Source of the DNA: Nocardia ninae NBRC 108245 | GTDB lineage: Bacteria > Actinomycetota > Actinomycetes > Mycobacteriales > Mycobacteriaceae | Direction of reading: 5' to 3' | Assembly: GCF_007990755.1 (NCBI RefSeq) | Contig: NZ_BJXA01000031.1 | Coordinates: forward strand, 1-64,000 | DNA: 64,000 nucleotides | Shown here: positions 1 through 8,218 of the stretch, piece after piece | Position numbering within the stretch: position 1 is the stretch's first letter | Layout: the number at the start of each line of letters is the position of its first letter | Translations under genes and position numbers: made by a program | Notes under the pieces: generated by a model | The model's input: only the letters and a program-made list of their open reading frames with translations | Database searches by the model: none | Told to the model about the DNA's origin: nothing

Positions 1-32
1 ATTGGTCGCGGGTTCGAGCCCCGCCCGCCCCA
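1..32 (+). tRNA. tRNA 3' end (partial, identity unknown)
   Basis: The window opens inside a tRNA. Bases 8-12 and 20-24 form the five-pair T stem around the canonical loop TTCGAGC (13-19). Bases 25-31 (CCGCCCC) are the 3' strand of the acceptor stem and base 32 (A) is the discriminator. CCA is not encoded, which is common in actinomycetes. The anticodon lies outside the window, so the amino acid cannot be named. Confidence 0.85.
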
Positions 33-902
33 CAAACGCGATCTGAGCAGCGTATATGCCTCGATCGGCAACCGATTCCATGCGCTGTTGAGCGCGAAGA
101 CCAACAAATTGGTGCGCGGTTGAGCGCCCTGTCCGCAGTCCCAGGACTGGCTGGTCAGGCCCGCCCGATCGAACGGCCGCAGCGGTTCGGACAAGATTCA
201 ATAGAAGTTGGCGACAGAGGCTTTGGTGTCCACCTCGAGCAAGTAAGGATGCCTAGACGGCGCGGCATCCGGTGTTCTCCGGACCGGAATATCGATAAAT
301 GGGCGCTGACCTGCTGTTTCAGTGCCTGAACACCACCTTCGGCTTGGCGGCACGGCTGTGCTTCCGGTGATGATTGCGACGCCATCCGCGAGGCAACGGA
401 GCCCGATGGCGCGAGGCGCCGCCGGTGGAGGGGATCAGCGGCGTCCTCAGCTTTCCGGGCCGACGGCGGGAATCGAGGCACGCTCCGACAGGGGGGAGCG
501 TGGCGAGATAGCTTGTCGCGGAATCGGTTTCTGCGGTATCGAGACGGCGGTAGCCGTCGATGGCGTGGCGGAGCAGGTCGGCGGGTTCCGGAACTGCCCG
601 GTCCGCCACTGCGCCATGGCGAGGTTGGTGAGGGCGTCCGGGTGGCCGAGGCGCGGCGTGCGTCGAGGGAGTCGGGAGGGGCGCCGCACTCGCAGATGTC
701 CGCTCCGGTAACCGATCGGCGAAGGTCACCCATCCGGACGGCTTCGCTATGCGACTTCCTTTCTGTGCGTCCGTGGTTCAACGTTGTCTGTGGCAGGTAT
801 GTCGGGCGGAGGTGGGTATCTCCGGGGAGACCTATCTGTCGTGGCGGTCGGTGCGGCCTCGACGTCGAGTTCCGGTAGATCCGAACTAGCAGGAGTGGTT
901 GT
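33..902. other. gene-poor region downstream of tRNA
   Basis: About 870 bases follow the tRNA without a convincing intact gene. Every long open frame here has the arginine/proline/serine-rich composition of a GC-rich shadow frame. Two fragments read like decayed protein: a frame open from the window edge through the tRNA to a stop at 121-123, and a TPR-like fragment on the minus strand at about 495-655 (listed separately). The arrangement suits a tRNA-adjacent integration or decay site, but no integrase or direct repeat is visible. Confidence 0.5.
495..655 (-). pseudogene. TPR-like protein fragment, frameshifted
   Basis: On the minus strand one frame reads LGHPDALTNLAMAQWRTGQF. After about 586-592 the neighbouring frame continues EPADLLRHAIDGYRRLD. 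Joined, the two look like one tetratricopeptide unit of the HPDAL..LA....G....A kind found in actinobacterial TPR/NB-ARC regulators. One missing base would explain the break. Only about 55 codons are recognisable and there is no start or further repeat, so I read this as a relic. The match rests on pattern alone. Confidence 0.35.
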
Positions 903-2099
903 GTGATGGCGACCCGATTTCGCAGCGTGGCAGCAAGGTTGGTTTGTTTGGCGTTGATGGTGGTTGGGATCGGTGGGGTGCCGTCGGCTGCGGCGGTGCC
1001 GGTGTATCCGGCGGGTGAGGCCGATGGGTTCTATGCGGCGCCGGGGGATCTCGCGGACTATGCCGTGGGGGATGTGGTGCGCAGTAGGCAGGTTGCCGCG
1101 ACCGGGTTTCCGGGGGTCATGGCGTGGCAGCTGTTGTATCGGTCGGCGAACTCGGCGGGTGTTCCAATCGCGGCGGTGACGACGGTGTTGGTGCCGGCGG
1201 GCGGGGGGAATCGGCCGCTGGTGTCGTATCAGCCGTTCGTGAACTCGCTCGGGGTGCGGTGCGCGCCGTCGCACAGTCTGTTCGACGGGACGATGCAGGA
1301 GGCGCCTGCCTTGAATCTGCTGCTGGCTCGGGGGTGGGCGGTCGCGGTGCCGGATCATCTCGGGCCGACGAGTGCGTATGGTGCGGCGCGGCTGGGCGGC
1401 ACGCTCACCCTGGACGGGATTCGCGCGGTGCAGAGGTTCGCGCCTGCGGGACTGGCGGCCAGTCCTGTTGGTATGGCTGGTTATTCGGGTGGTGGCATGG
1501 CCACGGGGTTCGCTGTCGCGCTCGCGCCGGAGTACGCGCCGGAACTGCCGATCGTCGGTGCCGCGCAGGGCGGCGTGCCGGTGCACCTGGCCGCGTTGGC
1601 CCGCGATGTCGGATCGGCGCCGAACCAGCTGTTCGGGCTCGGTTTCGCTGCGGCTGTGGGATTGGAGCGGGAGTATCCCGATCGGGTGCGGCTGGAGCCG
1701 CGACTCAACCCGGCGGGGCTGGCGTTGCGCGACCGGATAGCCAACGCCTGCGCAACCGAGATCATTGATGCGGGTGCCAACCGCCGACTGTCCGATGTGT
1801 TCACCGGCGGTGCCTTGGATGACGACCCGGCGACGGCGCAGGTGTTGCGGGAGAACAGCATCCAAGATTTCGACGGTGTGCCGCGCGCCCCGGTGTACCA
1901 GTGGCACGGCACCGGCGATGTGGTGTCACCGCAGGCGGTTCGCGATGTGGCGGATCGATAGTGTCGTGCGGGAACGCCGGTGCGGCTGGACATGATTCCG
2001 GGTGCCGATCACGGTGCCGCCATGCTGGCGGGCGCGCCCCGGGCACTGGACTACCTGGCCGACCGCTTCGCCGGGCGTCCAGCTCCCAGTACGTGCTGA
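903..2099 (+). pseudogene. secreted LIP-family lipase, internal amber stop
   Basis: Translation gives a signal peptide (hydrophobic core about residues 10-25, AAA cleavage region near 30) and an alpha/beta-hydrolase of the actinobacterial secretory lipase family. The nucleophile elbow GYSGGG places the catalytic Ser at about residue 195, and GTGD near 340 supplies the acid. A TAG codon at 1959-1961 stops the frame. The same frame then stays open to TGA at 2097-2099 and encodes the expected C-terminus, including GADHG with the catalytic His at about residue 370. The truncated product would lack that His. GTG at 903 or ATG at 906 follows AGGAG at 891-895. Homologues usually have an aromatic residue before the Cys after the stop, so one point mutation (for example Tyr to amber) would explain it. 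A sequencing error or stop read-through is the alternative. Confidence 0.8.
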
Positions 2100-2102
2100 C
2101 CG

Positions 2103-2543
2103 TTAACTCGGGGTGCCCATTTTCTTGGCCTGCTTGGCAAGTTCCTGCTCGAACTGCTCTGGCGTGAACTTGAAGTCGCCCTTGGGAAACTCCATGCAAC
2201 CATCGGCGGTGACTTTGCCGGGAAGGGCGGCGGCGCCGGTTTCTTCCGTGGCAGCGGCCAGCTTGCCGTCGGGTTTGACCCCGCACACGAAGTACGTCCC
2301 CTTCTTCGCCGAGTCGAGGATGAAGAAGAAGCCGTTGATCTCGCCTGCCTTGGGCGCTTTGTTCGCCGCGGTGCATTTATCGGCTTCGACGGGAGCGAGG
2401 TTGTCGCCGATGGCTTTACCCGGCGTGATCGTCTTGCACCGGTAGCTCGGCGACGTTTCGGCGTTCGCGGCCGGGGCGACGGCCAGCAGGGTGGCGAAGG
2501 TGGCGGCGCCGGTCGCGACGAGATGAGCGGGTCGACAGTGCAC
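2103..2543 (-). CDS. small secreted protein, function unknown
   Basis: A 146-residue protein that I do not recognise. A hydrophobic N-terminal stretch ends in ANA, a good signal-peptidase site about 27 residues in. The mature part has four cysteines (YRC, DKC, FVC, DGC), enough for two disulfide bonds, and a lysine-rich amphipathic tail. I chose the GTG at 2541-2543 because it places the signal peptide right at the N-terminus. An open frame extends upstream to about 2699 but overlaps the divergent neighbour and lacks signal-like composition. Its stop lies 4 bases past the stop of the broken lipase, so the two genes converge. Probably exported to the envelope or medium. Confidence 0.7.
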   Translation of the reverse strand: MHCRPAHLVATGAATFATLLAVAPAANAETSPSYRCKTITPGKAIGDNLAPVEADKCTAANKAPKAGEINGFFFILDSAKKGTYFVCGVKPDGKLAAATEETGAAALPGKVTADGCMEFPKGDFKFTPEQFEQELAKQAKKMGTPS

Positions 2544-2646
2544 GGGGTGGTGGCCTCGTTTCTGTGGACGGCTCTGGCGTGGGTATTCGGACCCGAGCCG
2601 GTTCTGGATTGGTTCACCTCCGAGTTGCAGTCGGAACCTGTCTTGA

Positions 2647-2669
2647 AAGTGCTCATTCGGTGAGCACTT
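2647..2669. promoter_or_regulatory. perfect 9-bp inverted repeat, likely operator
   Basis: AAGTGCTCA (2647-2655) and TGAGCACTT (2661-2669) are perfect inverted arms around TTCGG. The site ends 19 bases before the YdeI-like start codon, between divergent genes. This is where a TetR-like dimer would be expected to bind. No candidate regulator gene is adjacent. Confidence 0.55.
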
Positions 2670-2688
2670 AACTGCGGATGATGGGTTC

Positions 2689-3249
2689 ATGGAAAGCATC
2701 GACGCAGGTTCACTTCGTTTCCCGGACGCGGCGCACTGGGAGTCGTGGCTGGCCGAGCATCACGACGAGTCGGCTGGCGTCTGGTTGCTGATCGCGAAGA
2801 AGGGCGCCCAAGGGATCACCATCGGCGACGCTCTCGACGTCGCCCTGTGCTACGGCTGGATCGACAGTCATCGCAAGGGCTTCGACGACCAGCACTACTT
2901 GCAGCGGTACTCGCCACGGCGACCGAAAAGTCCTTGGTCGCAGGTGAATGTGGAGAAGGCCGAGGCGCTGATCGCCGCGGGCCGGATGCGTGCGCCCGGC
3001 TTGGCGGCGATCCGGGCGGCCGAGGCGGACGGGCGGTGGTCGGCCGCCTACCAGCGCCAGCGCGACGCCACCGTCCCGGCCGATCTGGCCGCCGCGCTGG
3101 CCGAGGACGAGCGGGCGCGGGTCCAGTTCGAACTGCTGGACCGGACCCGGCAGTACGCCCTGTTCCTCCGCCTCATGAAGGCACGCACCCCGGCCGGTCG
3201 CGCCACGCAGCTCGGCCAGATCGTCGCGTCACTCGCACAAGCAAGCTAG
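2689..3249 (+). CDS. YdeI/OmpD-associated family protein
   Basis: 186 residues, full length for the YdeI-like family of small cytoplasmic proteins, which have been loosely tied to peptide resistance. The biochemical role is not settled. Family-typical features are the N-terminal LRFPDAAHWESWL segment, ALDVALCYGWIDSHRK in the middle, the RYSPRRPKSPWSQVN motif, and a helical C-terminal half with RTRQYALFLRLMKA. ATG at 2689 fits the family N-terminus; a second ATG lies 8 bases upstream out of frame. A perfect inverted repeat sits just upstream, so the gene may be repressor-controlled. Confidence 0.85.
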   Translation: MESIDAGSLRFPDAAHWESWLAEHHDESAGVWLLIAKKGAQGITIGDALDVALCYGWIDSHRKGFDDQHYLQRYSPRRPKSPWSQVNVEKAEALIAAGRMRAPGLAAIRAAEADGRWSAAYQRQRDATVPADLAAALAEDERARVQFELLDRTRQYALFLRLMKARTPAGRATQLGQIVASLAQAS

Positions 3250-3327
3250 TTGCGACGCGCGGCCCGCACTGGGCTCAGCGCCATCCCGTGCAGCCGGCGC
3301 CATCCCACTAGGTCGGCGCCACCCGCC

Positions 3328-3972
3328 TCAGCCCACCGCAACCTTCCGATCGAACGCCGCTTGCGCACGTTGCGCCAGATCACTACCGAGTTTGTACCCC
3401 TGAGCAGCGAGTTCTTCGTGAGCCTGCGGGTCGGTGGTCTCAGTACCGTAGAGAACCTCGACAGAGGATTCGTCGATCTCGGAGTAACCAGCAATACCGT
3501 GCTCGAGCTGCAGCGTGATCGCGTCCTTGTACCCACGACGATCGAACGTCCCTTGATTGATCCCCGCCAATGCGATGAAGTGCAGTTCTTTCACCGCACT
3601 CGGACCGTCGGGGGAGGTGTTCTCATAGGCCCACCCACGGCTGAACACCCGATCGATCCACCCCTTGGCCAGCGCGGGCATCGACCACCAGTAGACCGGG
3701 AACAACAAGGCGACAACATCGGCCGACTCGATCAACTCCTGTTCCCGCCGCACGTCGGCGGGCACCTCGCCGAGCAACCGATGCACCGCGAGATCCGCAG
3801 GCCGGAACACCGGATCGAATCCCGAAGCCGTCAGATCATGCACGGCAACCATCGTGCTTCCATCTGCCTGGATACCTTGCTCGACCGCGTGGGCGATGGC
3901 CCAGGTGGCGGACTCGTGGTCCGGATGGGACACCACGAGCAGTACTTTCGGCTGACTGCGTTCGTTCGTCAT
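3328..3972 (-). CDS. NAD(P)H:quinone reductase-like flavoprotein
   Basis: 214 residues of the flavodoxin-fold NAD(P)H dehydrogenase (quinone) family, KefF/MdaB type. The first strand and FMN phosphate loop are VLLVVSHPDHESAT (about 9-22). The conserved FPVYWWSMPALAKGWID block (about 91-107) is followed by RVFSRGWAY and by LHFIALAGIN. These FMN or FAD enzymes make two-electron reductions of quinones in the cytoplasm and protect against redox cycling. The gene diverges from a MerR regulator, and a MerR-like palindrome fills the 50-base gap. The regulator therefore probably activates this gene. Confidence 0.85.
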   Translation of the reverse strand: MTNERSQPKVLLVVSHPDHESATWAIAHAVEQGIQADGSTMVAVHDLTASGFDPVFRPADLAVHRLLGEVPADVRREQELIESADVVALLFPVYWWSMPALAKGWIDRVFSRGWAYENTSPDGPSAVKELHFIALAGINQGTFDRRGYKDAITLQLEHGIAGYSEIDESSVEVLYGTETTDPQAHEELAAQGYKLGSDLAQRAQAAFDRKVAVG

Positions 3973-3989
3973 ACGGCCAAGGTAAAGTA

Positions 3990-4009
3990 TGACACTAACG
4001 TCAATGTCA
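3990..4009. promoter_or_regulatory. MerR-type operator
   Basis: A 20-base imperfect palindrome begins TGACA, has ACGT near its centre and ends TGTCA, with 16 of 20 positions symmetric. It lies between the divergent quinone reductase and merR starts. On the minus strand it overlaps a TTGACA-like -35 box (4010-4005) with a long spacer, the arrangement MerR regulators exploit. Confidence 0.6.
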
Positions 4010-4022
4010 AGGAGAAGCTCAG

Positions 4023-4379
4023 GTGCGGATCAAAGATTTGAGCCAGCTCACCGGTGCGACCCCACGGATGCTGCGCCACTACGAGAACGCCGGTGTCCTG
4101 ACCCCCGAGCGCGACCCCAACGGGTACCGGCACTACCGCGAAGAGGACGTCAAGACGGTGCACGACATCCGCTGTCTGCTCGCCTCCGGCCTCTCGCTCA
4201 CCGAAGCCGCCACCCTGATCCACATCGCCTGCACCGCCCCGCAGAGCGCCACCGACCAGGACCGCGACGACGTGCTGGCGCAACTCGACGAACGCACCCG
4301 GCAATTGGACGCGGGCATCGAACGACTCCTCGCGGAGAAGGCCAACCTGCTCAAACTCCGCCAGGACCTCGGCCGCTGA
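4023..4379 (+). CDS. MerR family transcriptional regulator
   Basis: 118 residues starting at GTG. The N-terminal winged helix is typical of the family: VRIKDLSQLTGATPRMLRHYENAGVLTP followed by NGYRHYREEDV. A dimerisation helix runs from about 75 to 115, ending in LLAEKANLLKLRQDL. There is no cysteine-rich metal site; the only late Cys is in HIACTAP, so the inducer is not evident and is more likely organic or redox-related. It probably binds the palindrome in front of it and controls the divergent quinone reductase and itself. Confidence 0.9.
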   Translation: MRIKDLSQLTGATPRMLRHYENAGVLTPERDPNGYRHYREEDVKTVHDIRCLLASGLSLTEAATLIHIACTAPQSATDQDRDDVLAQLDERTRQLDAGIERLLAEKANLLKLRQDLGR

Positions 4380-4515
4380 TCCCGCTGCCCCGAAATCCAT
4401 AGACCCTGCGCACCGCCGACTTCTCGTAGTGTGGTCTATGGACTGCCCACTTGCCGCGGTCCCGAGCCGCATCCGAACACGCGGCCGGGTGGCGGCCGAG
4501 CCGAGCGCGAGGACC

Positions 4516-5022
4516 ATGTCGGACAACGTCACCACAGATCGCTCCGGTTTCGACGCGGTGATCGCGGCCGCCGACTATCCGGTGTTCGTCGTGACCACCC
4601 GGGCCGATGGTCGCCAGGCCGGGTGCCTGGTCGGCTTCACCTCGCAGGTGAGCATCGAACCCCCGCGGTTCCTGGTCGGCATCTCCAAGACCAACTTCAC
4701 CTTCGGCGTCGCGATGGCGGCCGAGCACTTGGCGGTGCATCTGCTCGGTCGCGAACAGTCGTCGCTGGCAGCGCTTTTCGGCGCGGAGACCGGCGACGAC
4801 ATCAACAAGTTCGCGCACTGCAAGTGGCACCCCGGCCCGGCCGACGTGCCGATCCTGACTGCCGCCGCGGGCTGGTTCACCGGCCGCATCCTCGAACGCC
4901 ACGACCTGGGCGACCACGTCGGCATGCTCATCGAGCCGGAGGCCGCCTCGCCCCCGCCGCCCCACACCGACGCCCTGCGCTACAACGCCGTCGCCAGGCT
5001 GAAACCCGGCCACACGGCGTAA
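4516..5022 (+). CDS. flavin reductase family protein
   Basis: 168 residues with the FMN-binding split-barrel fold of flavin reductase-like proteins. Recognisable blocks are YPVFVVTTRADGRQAGCLVG, the PPRFLVGISKTNFTF segment and a C-terminal HVGMLIEPEAA strand. Such enzymes reduce free flavin for two-component monooxygenases, or are F420/FMN-binding relatives. ATG at 4516 follows GCGAGGA and removes a poorly conserved 29-residue upstream extension. It converges on sigF with a 3-base gap. No partner oxygenase is adjacent. Confidence 0.8.
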   Translation: MSDNVTTDRSGFDAVIAAADYPVFVVTTRADGRQAGCLVGFTSQVSIEPPRFLVGISKTNFTFGVAMAAEHLAVHLLGREQSSLAALFGAETGDDINKFAHCKWHPGPADVPILTAAAGWFTGRILERHDLGDHVGMLIEPEAASPPPPHTDALRYNAVARLKPGHTA

Positions 5023-5025
5023 AGG

Positions 5026-5865
5026 TCAGGCAACGCAGATCGAGGGTTCCTCGTCCGAGGCTTGGGCGCGCAGCGTATTCAAGGTCTTGGACAGGATGCG
5101 CGAAACCTGCATCTGGGAGACACCGAGCTGCTCGGCGATCTGCGCCTGCGTCATCGATTCGAAGAATCGCATGATCAATACCCGGCGCTCCCGCTCGGGC
5201 AGCGCGGCGATCAACGGCCGAACGGTCATCGACTGTTCCAACAGCTGATAGCACGGCTCCTCCGCGCCGAGTCCCGCGGCGAGCGGCATCGGCGCGGCCT
5301 CCCCGTCGTCACGGGTCACGGCATCGATGGAGTTGGTCTGGTAACCGTTCTTCGCGATCAACGCCTGGGTGACCTCCCCGACATCGAGGTCCAGTTCGGC
5401 GGCGATCTCCCTGGCGGTGGGTACCCGGCCGAGCCGGTTCGACAGCGTTTCGGTGGTCGGTCCGAGTAATTGCTGAATCTCCTTGAGCCGACGCGGAACT
5501 CGTACCGCCCAGGTGTGGTCCCGGAAGTGCCTGCGCACCTCGCCCATGATCGTCGGCACGGCGAACGAGAGGAACGAGCTGCCGCGCGTGACGTCGAACC
5601 GGTCGACCGCGAGAATCAAACCGAGACTGGCGATCTGCTGCAGATCGTCGAAAGACTCACCGCGACCGGCGAACTTGCGAGCGATGTGCTCGGCCAGCGG
5701 CAGGCACAGCCGCATTACTTCCTCGCGCAACTCGTTTCGATGCGGATCGTCCGCGTCGAGCGTTGCCATCTTCTCGAACCACGGCTCGATATTGTCGTAG
5801 CTGTCGCCGCGGGATTGCGTACGTCGCGGTGCGTCGACCCGGTCCGCCGTGAAGTCACGCTGCAT
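5026..5865 (-). CDS. sigF: RNA polymerase sigma factor SigF/SigB type
   Basis: 279 residues. Region 2 contains RCLPLAEHIARKF-like helices (LCLPLAEHIARKF here) and FDDLQQIASLGLILAVDRFD. The core-binding and -10 recognition part is FAVPTIMGEVRRHFRDHTW. Region 4 is LPERERRVLIMRFFESMT followed by the AEQLGVSQMQVSRIL helix-turn-helix. This is the group 3 sigma factor of mycobacteria and streptomycetes that directs stress and stationary-phase genes. ATG at 5865, nine bases after a GAGGG ribosome site, overlaps the end of the anti-sigma gene by 11 bases, so the two are translationally coupled. A perfect SigF-type promoter precedes the pair. Confidence 0.92.
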   Translation of the reverse strand: MQRDFTADRVDAPRRTQSRGDSYDNIEPWFEKMATLDADDPHRNELREEVMRLCLPLAEHIARKFAGRGESFDDLQQIASLGLILAVDRFDVTRGSSFLSFAVPTIMGEVRRHFRDHTWAVRVPRRLKEIQQLLGPTTETLSNRLGRVPTAREIAAELDLDVGEVTQALIAKNGYQTNSIDAVTRDDGEAAPMPLAAGLGAEEPCYQLLEQSMTVRPLIAALPERERRVLIMRFFESMTQAQIAEQLGVSQMQVSRILSKTLNTLRAQASDEEPSICVA

Positions 5866-6304
5866 CGGATAACCCTCGCTCCCAACTGAATTCGATGGCC
5901 GTCGGATACCCTCCCGCCGCCGGCTCAAAAGGTTCCTTGATCAACTCGGCAGAATCGGTCAATACCTGCACCAACTGCCAGCTCAACGGGTCGCGGGTGA
6001 TTTCGACATCGCGCGTGGTCGTCGCGCTGATTCGCGCGCGGATGCTGCGCCGGTTGTAGGTGAACGCGCACCGCAGCGTCGAGCCGGGCACCGCGTCGAG
6101 CATCAGCGCGGTAGCGGCCTCGCTGAGCACCAGCCGAATGTCCGGAATCGCATCGAGCGTGACCTCGGCCATCATGCACGTCGTGTCGGTGAGCGCCCGA
6201 AGCATGCCCAGCTCGTGCGGCTCAGCGGCCAGCTCGAAGACGACTCGGTGCGCGACCACGGATGTCTGGTGTGATGTAGATGTCCTGGAAGCCACCTTCA
6301 TCAT
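5855..6304 (-). CDS. rsbW: anti-sigma factor, RsbW/UsfX-like ATPase fold
   Basis: 149 residues. The segment DIRLVLSEAATALMLDAVPGS resembles the N-box helix of mycobacterial UsfX/RsbW, and RDPLSWQLVQVLTDSAE resembles its C-terminal part. As in UsfX, the usual Asn of the kinase N-box is not obvious, so it may bind SigF without being a strong kinase. It would hold SigF inactive until an anti-anti-sigma protein intervenes. ATG at 6302-6304 follows GGGAGG. The open frame reaches further upstream to 6358, but that part lacks a ribosome site. Confidence 0.85.
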   Translation of the reverse strand: MMKVASRTSTSHQTSVVAHRVVFELAAEPHELGMLRALTDTTCMMAEVTLDAIPDIRLVLSEAATALMLDAVPGSTLRCAFTYNRRSIRARISATTTRDVEITRDPLSWQLVQVLTDSAELIKEPFEPAAGGYPTAIEFSWERGLSDAA

Positions 6305-6335
6305 GTTCACCGCCTCCCATCGATTCACTGCGGCC

Positions 6336-6360
6336 ATACCCGCGCTTTGCCGTACCAATC
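6336..6360 (-). promoter_or_regulatory. SigF-type promoter of rsbW-sigF
   Basis: On the minus strand GATT (6360-6357), 15 bases, then GGGTAT (6341-6336) match the SigB/SigF consensus GNNT-N14-16-GGGTAY exactly. Transcription would start about 25 bases before the rsbW ATG. This implies that SigF maintains its own operon, as in other actinomycetes. Confidence 0.7.
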
Positions 6361-6508
6361 ACCTCGGCAACTTCTCGGCGTGCACTGTGACCGGCGTAAC
6401 CCGCATCCAGCCCGGCAAGAAGGGGCTGAAGACGTTCGTTCGCGCGGTCGGTGCGGGATTCAGGGCCCGGCTGGAGTAGCGTCGAAGTCGGGGAGATAGG
6501 AGTCCGGG

Positions 6509-7303
6509 GTGGAGGGAGCATCCGGCGGTTTCCAGGGTGAGCACCCTGATGACCTGAGCCGGGATGTCGCACGCGCGGCTGGTTCGCTGTTTACCGGAAT
6601 CAGCACGCTCTGCTCGGCCGCGGTCCGCCTCAGCGGTGTCGACGGCGCCGCTCTCGCGGTGCTCAGCAACTCCACCCAGGCCCGCGAATTGGTCTATGCG
6701 ACAGACGCGATCGCCCAGCAGATCGATGAATTGCAGTTCGTGGTCGGTGAAGGACCGTGTGTCGATGCCTACCGCGGCGACCGCTACCAACTATGGCCGG
6801 ATCTGGCGCTCGGCGCGGTGGCCGCACGGTGGCCGGCCTTCACCCCCGATGTCCTCGCACTAGGGGTGCGCGCGGCGTTCGCATTCCCGGTGCCCGGCGT
6901 GCTGCGGCCGATCGGCGTGCTCGAGCTGTACCGCAACACCGTCGGTGTGCTGGCCGCCGCGGAACAGGAGTCCGCAGCGGCCTGCGCGATCGCGGTCGGG
7001 CGCACCTTGCACGCGAACTGGGCCGAGCGGATCGACCTGGCGGGCAGCGTCGAAACCGCGCTCGACAACGCCGGATTGGACAACGAGTCGGCGGTGGCCG
7101 ACGGCGACTTCTCGCGTGCGGAAGTCTTCAATGCCGCGGGCATGGTCGCAGTGCAACTCGCGGTGCCGATCGGCCAAGGGCTGGACCGGTTGCGCGCCTA
7201 CTCCTACGCGCAGCGCCGCTCCATCGCCGACGTGGCAGCCGATATTGTGTCCCGGCGGCTGTCGTTGCGGGATCAGCGCGACTCGACGGAGGGGCAGCAA
7301 TGA
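6509..7303 (+). CDS. GAF-ANTAR domain regulator
   Basis: 264 residues from GTG. A GAF sensor spans about 25-175 (VGEGPCVDAYRGDRYQLWPDL is a GAF landmark). A C-terminal three-helix ANTAR domain runs about 195-255 (FNAAGMVAVQLAVPIGQGL to ADVAADIVSRRL). ANTAR domains bind tandem RNA hairpins and act as antiterminators; GAF pockets sense small ligands or redox state. The gene diverges from rsbW-sigF and overlaps the next GAF-ANTAR gene by ATGA, so the two regulators are co-translated. Ligand and RNA targets are unknown. Confidence 0.85.
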   Translation: MEGASGGFQGEHPDDLSRDVARAAGSLFTGISTLCSAAVRLSGVDGAALAVLSNSTQARELVYATDAIAQQIDELQFVVGEGPCVDAYRGDRYQLWPDLALGAVAARWPAFTPDVLALGVRAAFAFPVPGVLRPIGVLELYRNTVGVLAAAEQESAAACAIAVGRTLHANWAERIDLAGSVETALDNAGLDNESAVADGDFSRAEVFNAAGMVAVQLAVPIGQGLDRLRAYSYAQRRSIADVAADIVSRRLSLRDQRDSTEGQQ

Positions 7304-8085
7304 TGAACTCGGCCCGGGCACGGTTGGCGATCGCGGAACTGACCGCGACGCTGACCACCGATTTCGATGTCCCGACCCTGCTGCACTCGGTAGCGGTGCA
7401 CGCCCGTGACTGCTTCGACGCGGTGTCGGCGGTGGTGATCCTGCGCGATCCCCGCCAACCTGTGGACACGGTGGGCATCCAGATCGTCGCCGAGTCGCTG
7501 CGTGACGGTAGCTCGGCCGACCCCCGTCTGCATATCACCGGGCCGGGTCTGTCGAGTGCGCGCGACGGTGCGGTGGCGATGATCGCGGATCTCGACGCGG
7601 GCGACGACGCCAGCTGGCCGCAGTACCGCAGGCAGGCGCTGGCCGCCGGGCTGCGGTCCATGCGCGCGTTTCCGGTGGTCGCGTTGACGATGCCGCTCGG
7701 CTCGGTCGTGGTGCACCTCGACGAGCCGTGGGGGGTGGCCCGCCCCAACGATTTCGGCCAAATTCTGGCGGACATCACCGCGATCGCACTGTCCACCGGG
7801 CGGGTGGACGGGCGCCGGGCCAGCACGGGTGAGACCGTGGAGGCGGTGCTGCACGGCACCACGGTGATCGCCGCGGCGGTCGGTGTGCTCGCCGAATACT
7901 TCGACCTCGATATCGCGGCGGCACGGCAACAGTTGGTGCGGCTGGCCCGTGCCCACGGCGTGACGCCCACTGTCCATGCGCGCGCCATCATCGAAGCGCA
8001 GAACACCGCACCGTGGGATCCCGGTGCCACCGGGAAATTGCACGCACCGCCCGAGTTGGCGCCGCCGCGGCATATCGACATCTGA
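7300..8085 (+). CDS. GAF-ANTAR domain regulator
   Basis: 261 residues. ATG at 7300 overlaps the previous stop and follows GGAGGGG. A GAF-like domain occupies about 10-165 (DFDVPTLLHSVAVHARDCF is the typical first helix). An ANTAR-like bundle spans about 180-245 (HGTTVIAAAVGVLAEYFDL to HARAIIEAQN). The GAF part is less canonical than its neighbour's. Tight coupling suggests both act in one response, perhaps as a heterodimer. Cytoplasmic. Confidence 0.78.
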   Translation: MMNSARARLAIAELTATLTTDFDVPTLLHSVAVHARDCFDAVSAVVILRDPRQPVDTVGIQIVAESLRDGSSADPRLHITGPGLSSARDGAVAMIADLDAGDDASWPQYRRQALAAGLRSMRAFPVVALTMPLGSVVVHLDEPWGVARPNDFGQILADITAIALSTGRVDGRRASTGETVEAVLHGTTVIAAAVGVLAEYFDLDIAAARQQLVRLARAHGVTPTVHARAIIEAQNTAPWDPGATGKLHAPPELAPPRHIDI

Positions 8086-8218
8086 CGCGCACCGTTTCCA
8101 TGGCTGGCAGACAACCGTCCGTCCGCTGACTACACGCCATTTCAATATGGTTCCGACACGAGCGACCGACCACGGACACGGTGTAAAAACCGCAGGTGGA
8201 GCGCATACTTACCGCGTG

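Noticed and set aside
155-781. Long minus-strand open frames after the tRNA
   Set aside because: Arg/Pro/Ser-rich shadow composition and no ribosome site or recognisable domain; only the short TPR-like fragment within looks like protein.
747-1907. 386-codon minus-strand frame opposite the lipase
   Set aside because: Arg/His-rich antisense shadow of the lipase coding frame with no domain signal.
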